NCBI GenBank assembly: GCA_017562135.1
Contig: QEYB01001463.1
Coordinates: forward strand, 1-64,000
DNA from: Dipylidium caninum
Taxonomy: Eukaryota; Platyhelminthes; Cestoda; Cyclophyllidea; Dipylidiidae
Direction of reading: 5' to 3'
Length of the DNA stretch: 64,000 bases
Shown here one piece after another: positions 25,600 through 36,599 of the stretch; position 1 is the stretch's first letter, and each line of letters starts with the position of its first letter. The notes beneath the pieces were generated by a model. It did no database searches. It saw nothing but the letters and a program-made list of their open reading frames with translations, and was not told the origin of the DNA. The position numbers and the translations under genes were made by a program.

Positions 25600-26720
25600 T
25601 TCGTCCGACACTAGTGTCAGTAGACGTCGAAGATCTCTCGTCAAATAAGAGCGCACTCGGTTGTCTCCTCAATAGGTACAACTTTCACATAGACATAGAG
25701 ATTCGGCCTCGAGAACTATCTGGACTGTGGATATGGAAGAGTAAGACCTCACGCTTCAGGCCATTTGCTGATATCGCTACCGTCAAGAAATGTGCATAAC
25801 CGCAGACTCGCTTCCTGTCTTTTCCTCCTAGAGGAACGAGGCGCTGTGAGGTCAGTACAAAGAGTGCTGTGAGTTTAATCGTTGCGTCCACATAACAGGA
25901 AATTTGGGTTCATTGGTCTATGGAATTAGTCATTGAAACACCTCGAGTTTCAACCCAAATCCTAACCCTATTGTGTTGCCTGACTTACATCATGTCAGTT
26001 AATTTGTAGGGCAGCATTCCCTCTACGCAGCTGAAGAGGATTGACCACGATTGAGCTGACTGCGGGCTCGCGGCTCGCTAGGAGCCAAAGCGCGAAGCTC
26101 CATAGCCTCAGGCTTGCACAATACTGAGTAAGGCGATTATTTGTAACCAACCTATTTTGATTTTCCCCACAAACCACTTGAGGGAGTTGGAGCTAGAGCC
26201 ACAAAGGAATGTAGCGCCGAATGCTCTTCAAACTGTCAATTGTGGGGCAACTTATCTTTGTTCTCATCTGCATTGAGCTTTTACTAACTCTCGTTCACAA
26301 GTAGAATTAAAACGAGTCCCTTGTGGGAAAGCGAAAGGGGTAGGAAACAGCAAGGAAATTTGGTGGTCAAGAAGAGGATGCAACATAACCATTTGCGGCC
26401 CACTGTTTTCCTGTCGCTCCCTGCAACAATGCGATTATGCGGTGCCCGATAGAGAGTTTGGTTTGAGTTAAACATGTGAGAATACAGCTAAGTTTCAATT
26501 CTCTGGGGAGACTGTCAAGAAGATATTTTGACATCGTTCGCTATCTTGAGATCTTCAGGATCTGCCCACATGAAGTTCCGCTGAAAAAATAGTGCCAGAC
26601 TTCAAAGTCGGCAAACTAGTTAGCTGCATAAGCGGCTAATACACACTCACTTCTCGGCGGTTGCCTTCGGCTCTGCCCACGTCGGGCTGTCTTATCGGGC
26701 ACGAGACTAGCCGACATTGC
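25600..26720 (+). repeat. Diverged repeat, copy 1
   Basis: Landmarks shared with 48150-50330: the relic exon, GTAGGGCAGC...CCCTACGC near 26006 and 48538, and the stretch about 26560-26690 with 50140-50290. The second copy is about 1 kb longer. Confidence 0.5.
25685..25891 (-). pseudogene. Unassigned recurring relic exon, copy 2
   Basis: A minus-strand frame of 68 codons: DATIKLTALFVLTSQRLVPL, RKRVCGYAHFLTVAISANGL. It is similar to 32400-32570 and 48200-48430. It is part of a longer duplicated block (about 25.6-26.7 kb with 48.1-50.3 kb). Confidence 0.35.
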
Positions 26721-29075
26721 CTTCTCGAACGATGGCACCGTGTCCCAATGACCTTCGTCTTCTTCTCTAATTTATGTGCGCTTATGTCAAAGTTGCATAT
26801 GAGGAGAATAGATTGCACCAGTCATACTCATCCTCACAGGACATTGCATGCGATCGTCTCTCAAAGAGATGGCCACGTTAAGGTGATGAGGTCCACTTTA
26901 ATGCCTCTTCCCAGCCGAAATGCGTTGAAGAATATGAAAGTGCAGATTCATCAGGCTAGAGAGTGTAAGCGTATGCATGCACATGACGATACATCAACAT
27001 CCTCGCGGATAGTGGCACGAGACAATACCAAGTGAATTACCGAGAGTCACGCAGTTTTTCCGAAATGTGGTTTACCTATTCTAATTATTGCAACGAGCAA
27101 GCCTGTCTTTCACAGCGGATTCGAGCAGGACCTATAAGTTGTCGTGAAAAGTGGCATTCTTCCGTGACAAGTGCTTCAGTCTTTCCACAAGTTTATTCGT
27201 CTTAATAAGGTCCTGTGGCCCAGTCTTAACGTTAGTCACGTCCTCAGTCCTGGACTACCACTGCGATATGGGGCATAAACTGCGATCGTGACGGTCAAGT
27301 GGCAAACGGAACAGACACATCTGGAGACGAGTTGGAGGCATTGGATAGTAAGATCGAAGATTTGATAGGAGAGCTAGAGGAGGCGATTACTCCCTACGCC
27401 AACACAACACTGAGAGACTACGAGGATAAGTATTACAACCTGTCATTCAAAAGCGTCAGCAATTGCATTTGGATGTCAGCCTTTGGCGAATGACAGAATG
27501 TAAAATACTTCCTCATTATGGGTGCAGACTATCAGGTGAGTCTCTTCTTGGTGGATGAGTTTATGCTCTGGTACGCTATGTTCGGAGGCGCGGCCCACAG
27601 TGGTATAGCTTAGCGGGCGTTTGACATTACTGTCTGCAGTTTCGGCCACCCGGCCTTGTAATCTTCCTCTTTCATTCGCTACCGTTCATCAAGTCTTGGC
27701 GTTTGTTATCCACAATTTGCCTAACCACGTTGGGAGGAATCAAAGGAGGTGGAGATTGGGGAATTATTATGGTGGTAAAGTGAATGAGCATGGAGCAAGA
27801 GCATGCCCTGCTGTGCGTGGATGCGGAAGTAAAGAAAGGAAACATAAGTGTAAGGGGTAGCACTATTGTGTAAAAAACAACGAGGAGAAAAGTGTTGAAG
27901 AACAGCGTAAATTATTCTTGTCAGAAAGCTGAATTTCGAGGAGATTGAGGAAGTGGTGGTGATCCCGAAAGCCGCGAAAGGGGTGCACTGCTTGCGACAG
28001 AAGGTCTTTCGAGTCATACAAACCTCGCATTCCTAATTAGCGCCGTTACATATTTCACATCCTCTGCAACCCATAAATAACACCGGCTCGTCGAATAACC
28101 CACCCCCTCCATTTGATGCGTCGACGATTGCTTCTCACCACATCGACGCTCACGGGATGTTGTCACACTTTACACACTAAGCATGGGAATTAGATTGACC
28201 CTGGTATTGCTGGGTGAGCCAATAAAAAGCATACGCTTGTACAAATACTTGTTAGTAGGGCAGGTGGAATTACATGAAGTAAGATCAGTCTTGTGTGAGT
28301 GAATGCCAGATAACGATTCGCCCATTTGTATCAAATACCAGATGATAGTAGTACAATCCATGGAAAGATCCCGAATCAAAATTGCGGTGAAAGATAACCA
28401 CTATAGCTCCCGTTGCATACACTCTACCTGCGGTAGCGAAGGTAGCAAGGCTCCTACTAAAGTAAGTGCGTTACTTGAGACGCATGTGCCAAGTGTTTTA
28501 GCAATTCACACTTATGATGCAAGTGTGAGCCATGGGCCAGCAGTCATGCGATTTCAAGTACATTTCTTTTTATCATGTCTCATGCTGTTATTAGCGTAGC
28601 CTCAGGGCAACACAGGTGGATAGGCATTCTTCAAGCGTACTTGATGGGCAGATAGGCTGGACACGCGGACTCACCTCTTCATTAACAGTTCGTGTTCGAT
28701 GAACTCTTTCTGGGCTCATCCAAATCTCTTCATGCAAGAATGGGTCATCGACTTCACCTCTAATCCACGCTTCTCCCCTTTAAGTCTGGTGCGTGACTGC
28801 CCTGGCATGTTTTGACGGACCTGTCATCTGCCAACTCTCTTCCCATTGTTCGGAATTACTTCTTACTCCCTACCGCCTCTGTCACCCTCTCAATCGACTT
28901 CTAATCGACTTCATTTGTGGGCCAGGCAGAAGAATTCAATCACACATCCATCAAACATAATCATGAGGGTACACGAGGACGGAGTCTTGCTGCCTTCTCA
29001 AGTTAATATTATCAATTGTGATTCGGTAGATAGTATATCAAGTGGCGCTTTGAACAAGTCTCAGGTCCTCTGCAA
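26721..29075. other. No gene apart from the type III fragment
   Basis: Outside 27240-27600 only short frames are present and no duplicate landmarks were noticed. Confidence 0.45.
27240..27600 (+). pseudogene. GT31 type III pseudogene fragment
   Basis: Plus strand, single fragment. SGDELEALDSKIEDLIGELE, EAITPYANTTLRDYEDKYYN and LSFKSVSNCIWMSAFGE match the middle of the type III relics at 3500-3700 and 61220-61400. After a stop, KYFLIMGADYQVSLFLVDEF corresponds to the DDD region, here GAD. Upstream similarity fades above about 27240 and no exon 1 is nearby. Confidence 0.6.
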
Positions 29076-29300
29076 CTAATCCTTGAGTTTGGCACGAATG
29101 TTGATTGCGATTCGTTCAAGGCTTTGTACTTCTTTCTCACCTCGCCAAGTCAGTCCTGGTAGTGGGTATAAAGCCCTACGCATCGGAGACATGATGTCGT
29201 CGACAAAGTTTTCGTGCCAAATATGTGGTAAATTGAATTGCTCGAATTGCCGCACCTTTTTGAACACATCAAGCCTGTCGGATACCGCAAGAGACGTTTA
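29076..29300 (-). pseudogene. Possible GT31 exon-1 stem relic
   Basis: A minus-strand open frame after an acceptor-like CCGACAG (about 29285) ends at 29076. It reads DRLDVFKKVRQFEQFNLPHI then WHENFVDDIMSPMRRALYPL and ends KEVQSLERIAINIRAKLKD. Spacing and residues recall the stem motif of the intact gene (I-R-K-K...SFEDLAHIPDNEW...VYDLYPQ). No catalytic part is seen within 1 kb downstream. It could instead be an unrelated terminal exon. Confidence 0.35.
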
Positions 29301-32262
29301 GCATGTAACTTCACCCGCCCTCGACGAAATATGAAGAGACGTAGCTGAAGTGTAAAACGGGTAAATGACGGGAAGGACAATGGTATATGGACATAATATC
29401 AAGTATGGAGACACTTTCAGTTTTAAGCCAATTGCGCTCTATCCCTTTCGATCAAGAGTATCTTTTGGTTCCCTTAGAGTAACCATGGGGTTTAATTGAA
29501 AGGTTGATTGGAGCCTTCATGTACAGAGAAATTTTACTCTTTGACTTCCCTCTTAATGTTGAATTATGGGAACAATTGCAGGCGTTGCTAATCAAACCTG
29601 CCCATAGCGAACGATGTCCTACCGTTAAACCCTCCATTGGAGAGATTTCCTGGACTGGGAAGTTTTGACCTTAAAACAACAGACATGGATCCACAAATGG
29701 TCTCCACTCAGCTGAATCGCACTCTGGCAGATTAACTGCTCCCGACGATGTAACAGCCTGGACGATGCTGCCAGCAAAACCTTGCACTCGCCTCTACTCC
29801 GCTTTCTCACTGGGCCAACCTCATTTTCGTCGCATCTCCGAAAGCGCCGAAAATACTCTGCGAAAGGAATGCCACAAATGATGCAGTCAATCATTTGCAA
29901 TCAGTCTCGAGGGGAGTCGTCAGAAGTAATGCCACTCAGGTCTAACCAAACCACTCTGATGATATTTGGGCAAGATTGGAGGTGGAGGAGATGGAGGAAG
30001 AGAAAAAGCATTTGCTGTAATGTTTGAGGCAGGATGGTTTTCAGCGTCGAAATAGACACCTGGGGAGATTGTATAATGTATTTGTGTATGAGGTGAGCTG
30101 AGTATGGTGCTATGCCTTATTGTGGTAAACTACGATACTCGAGATTTCCGTCAGAAAAATTCAATGCCTTATGTCAATGAAGGGTTGTCTCGCTTTTGGC
30201 GCCCATTACACTTAGGGCGAGTGTATGGATGAGCTCTGGCCCTGATCACTGCTACATTAAAATATATTTTAGTAACTGCAGAAATGCCATTATTCGCGCA
30301 CGCTATACTGCACGCGGGAAATTGTACCGCACATAGGTGGTCCCAATCGCCATTTCATCAGCTACTCCTGTCCGACTAGTTGTGCCATCCCGCGAAGATA
30401 ATTGACATATTCTCTTTCAGCGATATTGCTTATAGGAAAGATACCACTTCTTCAGCGGTGGCCGATGAGCCCTGTGGAGTTCAGTCACATGGCCGAACAT
30501 GGTTTTACCGTCCCGTCTTTGCACGCATTTCCCTCAGAAACCCATCCATCGTGGAGAGGCTCACCCGATGATCATCGGTCACGGTGAGGGAGAGCCTCAC
30601 TTTCCTCTATTCACAGAAGGTATTTGATCTGTGGTTTGGTCAATCTTCTTAACAAACCTCGTTGTCTGAGCAGGACCATTAATGCACAGGTGAAGTGGAT
30701 CATCAGCGCTTCTTCCCACAACTGCTCTGCACTCACAAATCCGCAATCCTACTGCCTCTTTTTCACCGATACTCCTCATTTACCTCCTCTCCAACTGCTT
30801 CGTTTCGATTAATGCCGTTGTGCCAAATTTCGAGTAACGTAGCCAGTCTTACCTATCATACGTGTGGCGCAATGACGCACAAGTCATCGAAACTCTGCTC
30901 TCAACGTGGATAAGTGGCCACTTACCAGAAGAAACTTCGTCAAGGTCTTCACCCACTCATGGATGCTTTACAGGCATGCCACTCTTGAGGATTTCACGAG
31001 CGCGGAGAGGCTGACAAAATGGCTTATGAGACACAGAGACTTAGGAGCGGAGAGGTTTTAATAGTCATTGAGAGCAGCATCAACGTTTCATTCGTCTTAC
31101 AATAACTACATCCCTACCACTTTCGGTCACACCTGGCCACTTGAAGATGCGCCTATACAAAATACATGTAGATGGAGAGGTGATAGTGCCGCAGTCGGGG
31201 GGACTCGACCATATCCACACCTCTACTTCCCATGAAGTAGAGTTCATTTCTCTCCTTCTCTCTCGCTCTCTCCGCACATGTTGATGCTCGATGAAAAAAA
31301 CGACCTCAACTACCATACAATGAGGGTTGGTATGAGAGCACCTCCGTCATTAAAGAAGCAGAGCAAAAGGTCTACTGGCCACGCTTGGTGCACTGGTGCA
31401 CTATTCCACTGCATTGTCGACAAGATTATTCATGCAGGTACATTTTCGTACAGTTATGCAATCACCGGTCATCTGCGGTCGAACCGACCAGACGTGAAGT
31501 CGTCTAAAGACGAGTTTCGAGCCAAGGTGAATAACATTATTGGCCATATGCTCTGCAAAATGTTGCCAATTGGCGTCATTCACATTCTGTCGCGCCTGAA
31601 CCGCACGAGGCTGTCCCTCTGCCAGTTAATCCGTAATATCTACAGACTCGGCGGTATGTGTCGGAGTGGAGGAATGAGGACGTATTTCTTTTACTCCCTA
31701 TTTAAGAAGCGTTTACGCCAAGCAGAGGCAAATGAGTGTGAAAATTTTCCTCAAGAGCATGATGAGGGTCAACTTTATAGGATCTCAAGCCTTCGGAATA
31801 GGGAAAAAGTTAATATCTTACACCAATGACCACATCGTGAAAGACTTCGGGGTAAGCTAATGAGCACACTCATATGGGGCGGCCAAAGGGGGGGGTGGTA
31901 TTTGACATTGTTGTGGAAAGAGGACCACACAATGCCACAACAAATATCACCGTATTCATTTTGTCGGGCCAGTGGTTACACTGTATCCGTTAAAATAGTC
32001 TAGCAATTTTGTGTGTGCCGAGTATTCGTGTTTGGGGAAATCGAACAAGCGGAATGGCCGGCATCATCTGGAGCGACATATGGCGATTGGGATGCCTTTT
32101 TACATGTCTTCTGTCGATCTTAGGAGGTAAAGACAGAGGGGGAGTGTGTGGTTGTGTGAAATCTGCTGTTGGCGACATTAGCAACTTGTGCAGCGAGTGA
32201 TGCCGCAGTTCTTCTTCCCCTATATAGCCTTAAAGGAGGTGGCGGAGGTGCAAGTCGACGCC
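29301..32262. other. No gene recognised
   Basis: The 183-codon plus frame at 31278-31829 lacks recognisable domains and starts within a low-complexity stretch. Left unannotated as a gene. Confidence 0.45.
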
Positions 32263-32631
32263 TTAAACTTCTGGCCAAATGGGACGCGAATCATTTGTCT
32301 TCCGAAGACGTACAACTTCCACATAGCCATAGGGAGTTGGCTTCGTGGCAATTCCTGAATGCCAGATCAAGGCAACCCCGACATCGCTCTTCAGGACCTT
32401 AGCTGATGGCGCGAATGCTTGAATATGCACACTCACTACTAGCTCTTTGCCTTTTCCTTCTAACATCAGACCATACACTAGAACATTTCCTCGTGCAAAG
32501 AACTGCTTTGCGGGCAGTATAAAGAGTGTCGTGAGGTTGGTCGTGGTGTCCAAGCCACAGGAAGGAAAATGTTCATTTACCTCGGGAATAGGCGAACGAA
32601 TCATTGCGAAACCCCACCATCCAATGCGCAA
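32263..32631 (-). pseudogene. Unassigned recurring relic exon, best-preserved copy
   Basis: A minus-strand open frame of 122 codons to a stop at 32263. It contains LDTTTNLTTLFILPAKQFFA, GNVLVYGLMLEGKGKELVVS and VHIQAFAPSAKVLKSDVGVA. Diverged copies of the same frame lie at 25685-25891 (DATIKLTALFVLTSQRLVPL) and about 48200-48430 (DTMMKITTLTILTVQWLFHK), so it derives from a coding or strongly shared element. The middle part faintly recalls REJ/PKD modules of polycystins; the start could also be a membrane anchor. I cannot assign it. Confidence 0.35.
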
Positions 32632-35155
32632 TATCGAATCTGCTGCTACTACTACTGGTTCTTAGATGTAGCTTACTTTTCACAGTTGTTCACACTCAAC
32701 GCTGGGAAGTCATTACACTCGCCAAGGCCATATCACCAAGCGGAGAGCTGTCAATTATCCTTCTTCATCACTACGACATGAGCAGTGCCCACTTAACGGA
32801 AGCAATAAACATCTTACTCTCTCTATGTCTAAGCGTCCTCTCGGACCACAACTTCTGTAACCTCCACTTAGTCAAATATCTTTATATTTATATGCAATTT
32901 CAGATGACGGCGATGCGGAAGGCCGTTGCTTGTTTTCCTACAGCGAATTCTATTTTCATCCACCTGACTCTCTCTTCGTTCACTCATTCATTCATGCGTT
33001 AATTCTTTACATCGCCGCTTTCTCCAAGGCTACTTAGAACGTCGGGATGAGTGGAGAATGTCACATCGTTTTAAGTGAGCGTTGCACGGATTTCGCAGTG
33101 AATCAGAGAAGGGCGTAATATGACTTGCGACACACGCAAGGAATGAAAACAGTCTGCTGACGTACCACAAAATCGTTCATCTTCCGATCACAATGCCCAA
33201 CGTGGGTTTTGGGAATTCCAAACCTCAATACAGCCTTCCTCTGCATGTGCACCGTCAAGCACTAAAGAACAATTTATGCCACCTCGTAAGTGAACTAACT
33301 TTGCTGCGATGCATCCCCATAAATCATCTCCTCCATTCATAGGAGCCCTCATTGAAACAATGTTACTCGTGTTTAAATAGGAAAGGGGAAAACAAAATTT
33401 AAAATTAACATCAGGCCACCTAAGAATACCTGTGCCAAGGAAAAGAAGTTTCGTGCACACACTATCCGCATTTGAAATAAATTGATTGATAAATCAATGA
33501 TGTATCCACTTTGGTACATGTACAGTTGGTTTTGTGTACAGCAGAAGAGGAAAATCGTTGAGTATACTTCGCATTTAACCTCATCAATGAAGATTTGTGA
33601 TCACATTGTTTGTAGGGACACATGTTTACATCAAACAGGTACGCGTATTGTTACTACTGAAAGGGTAAATGCATCGTAGCTTGCAGTCTGCCATAGCTTT
33701 CCGTCCTACTTGGCAATCGTCGTTGCGCCTGTAACTATTTTCTCTCACTCAACATCACCTCTCGGCTCTGAAGCGAGTGACAACGCAACTGACTGCTGCG
33801 GGGAAGGATGCATCCACAAATAGGCTGCCCCAGCATTAAGGAAGGACGCATCAGCTGGTCATATTTTTCCACTTTTCTGTAGTCAACTTCCGACGGTTAC
33901 TTATGAGTAACTGTGGAAAATTGGCGTCTCTGTATGAGGGTTTAGTGAACTAGGCATCTTGCTTGCGATTTGTGTGCCATCTCAATCATGGCTTTGCCAA
34001 CTTGGGAGCACTCGAGCGTTGAAATACTCACTTATCCTTGCTATTTTCATAACTCAAATCTCGTTATTCCTTCCCTTCTCCTATCTACATACTTTTCTCA
34101 CCCTGTCATAACCAACTGTGTAACAAATAATGGGCGGATCAAGTCAGGAGTGTAATAATTAAATGAAACTAATTGAAGTAAGTTGACCTAAATTAAGTTG
34201 AATTCAGTGAGGAGAAATGAAGTCGGATCAGAACGCAGGCTGCCCCAAGATTCAGGCTCTAACACTTACCTGTGGCCTCCTCTCCTTCCCCCTCCCTCTG
34301 AGTGGCCTCGTTTCACTCTCTTCTCTCAACCCCATCTCTGCATCATTCCAATGGGATCCCGGAATCACCTAATTCCGTGGGAGAATATCTAGGTACTTAA
34401 ATGCCGTGTTTGAAGAGTCTTACTTTTCGTGTTCGAACCTTACGTTCTACAAAATTGTAGCGATATGAAGAGTTACGCAGTTGCGTCTGAACCTTCCTGC
34501 TATCTAAGATGTACTATGGAGTTGTGTATAGTCTCTTAATGAAGTTTATATACTTTTACCACAGTCTACTCGCAGTGATTGCGGTGAATGCTCACTTTGT
34601 TAATTCCTAATTGCGACGACTTTTTGCTAGTGACTTTGGCCCATTCCTATTGTGTACCTTGCCCCTTCCCGTTTAAAGCCAAAGATTTTCGATTGTATGA
34701 GATGGGTAATCCGATTAGAGACTTATATGTTCGGATTAAAAGAGTTCATGCACATTATTGTAGTTGGGATCGGAAACAAAGACCTTTGCAGAGCGTGGAT
34801 GAAGAGGGCGGATAAGGTAGTAAGTCGCCAGAAATCAGCCTCCCAACACAGCCACACATGTGAGCGAATGTGCGGTTGATCATTTCGGGTATAACGATGT
34901 GTTTGGGGAACGCGGCCAGGATGTACGAAACGGCGGACAAAACCATGCAAGTTTGATAATACTGTCAGACCACGGACTTTTCATAGAATGAACTAATGTA
35001 TCACAATTCGCATGACTGCTCTCAATTCTTTGACTATCTTGTCTTGACGTGGAAGGCATGCCAACCCTTACGGCACATACCACTCGGTTTCCGACCTCCT
35101 CTCTGTCATATAGGAAAAAGAGAAAAGAATTTATTGTCCCTCCTGCCCCAGTGCA
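32632..35155. other. No gene apart from the repeat copy at 33500-33910
   Basis: Short unrelated frames only. No poly(A) signal or exon could be tied to the GT31 gene that ends at 35156. Confidence 0.45.
33500..33910 (+). repeat. Diverged direct repeat, copy 2
   Basis: Partner of 2316-2700. A roughly 50-bp segment near 33800-33840 has no counterpart in copy 1. Confidence 0.55.
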
Positions 35156-36574
35156 TTACAAAGCACGCTTCATAAGATGCATCGGCGTTGTGTAAAACTC
35201 CGTGACCAAGGCGAAGAAGAGGTCTGAACAGGAGATTTTTGGGAAGGAGGGAACACTCTCGTAGTGCATGCCCTCTAATTTGGTAATATTTAGACCTAAA
35301 TGGTATTGTATCATTGCTAACCACGTGTCCTCTGTAGCCATGGGTTTGGTAAAGTGCATCCCCAGAGCCATGTCGTGAACATTACGGTAACTCCGCATGC
35401 TGTAGATGCCCAAGTGTTGAGGCGTATGAAATGGCCAGGGTATTTCGCGTTTCGAATAGGCCCACTGGGGTTTTCGCCGTTCGGACGAAAGACTGGATTC
35501 ACTAACACAGTGTAACCGCTGTTTAAATTTACAAGTTGTTGCGGTGTCAAGGCGAAAACGAACTTCATTAGATTATTAGTGTTCACTGCGTAGTCGTCGT
35601 CAATGAAAACGAAGACAGGCTTGTAAGGTCGGCAGAAACGGGCAGCCCATTGATAAATGTGAAATACTTTCAAGCTGAGGTTGTAGTAGGTGTCCTCAAA
35701 ATCTCCTATTAGAAGGTCGTCGTACTTTTGCAGTTCCTTGTTAAGACGTTGCCATGTGCTTAATGGAGATTGTAAATGTTGTAGGAATTTTGTTGCTGCT
35801 CTTGAAGAGAGGTTCACCCAAAATCCGTCGCGTTGAAACGTCACCGACGTTTGCGACGTTGGCAGCCCGAGGACGAATATGAGATGTATGTGGGCTCGCA
35901 TTTTGGCGAAACGGTAAAGCTTGCGAAGTTGTTCGCGTTCGTCAAAATTGTAAGCCGCTGACTTGTAGATGATTACCACGTAGGGCATAGTCTGTTTATC
36001 TGAGACCACATTGGCTTGTACATGTGTGAGAGGTGGGCATACATCCGAGGGCACTCGGACGAACCGAATTGGCGGATTGTAGATGGGAACCTGTACGAAT
36101 CAAGTAGTGTTTGTAAGCTCTGCTTGTGACGCTGCACGAAGCACGGACTACCTTGGCAGAGGATAGTAAAACACTCACCTGACAAAGAGGCTTGTTTTCA
36201 AGAATCGACTGAATGCCTTTGCTTAAGGTAGTCGACTGGGGGTAGAGTCGATAGACACCGCGATCAAAGTCGGACAACCACTGGTCATCAGGAATATTTT
36301 CCAACTCCTCAAAACGCAGTTGCCTGTCGGTTCCATTTTTACGAATCCTCCTCTCGTCTATCGTCGGCACTGATGCGGGGCAGCCGGGTTGTTTGCTGTC
36401 AATCCCCACATAGCATAAGTGAAATTCATAATTGCCGTCCCTACTTTGAATGACATCCTCATTCCACTCGCAATAAACTTTAATTCCAATGAAGTCTGAA
36501 TCTGTTCTAAAGCTGAACAAGTTCGATTTATTGAAGAGGAAAAGTATGCCTATACAAATAGTGACATAGCACAA
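35156..36574 (-). pseudogene. GT31 type I gene, nearly intact but frameshifted and lacking an in-frame ATG
   Basis: Model: complement(join(35156..36090,36179..36574)) with an 88-nt intron (donor GTGAGT, acceptor GTACAG), phase 0 as in the intact gene at 56390-57964. Exon 1 shows a short hydrophobic start (CYVTICIGILFLF) and the stem motif RFEELENIPDDQW. Exon 2 carries VVIIYKSAAYNF, GDFEDTYYNLSLK and FIDDDYAVN, all intact. At about 35462-35470 one base is missing after the N-P codons, where the intact paralogue reads HPQWAFSKREIPWP. The rest of the domain, through LGIYSMRSY, ALGMHFTKP and TEDTW, continues in the next frame to a stop at 35156. The exon-1 frame begins at a TTG codon, and no ATG precedes it back to the upstream stop. 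Either the start was lost or an upstream exon supplies it. The missing base lies in a C-run, so a sequencing error is possible. Confidence 0.8.
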
Positions 36575-36599
36575 ACAGGGAGCGCTTGGAAGGGGAAAT

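Noticed and set aside
31278..31829. 183-codon plus-strand open frame
   Set aside because: No domain, no splice support, no second copy; chance-level length.
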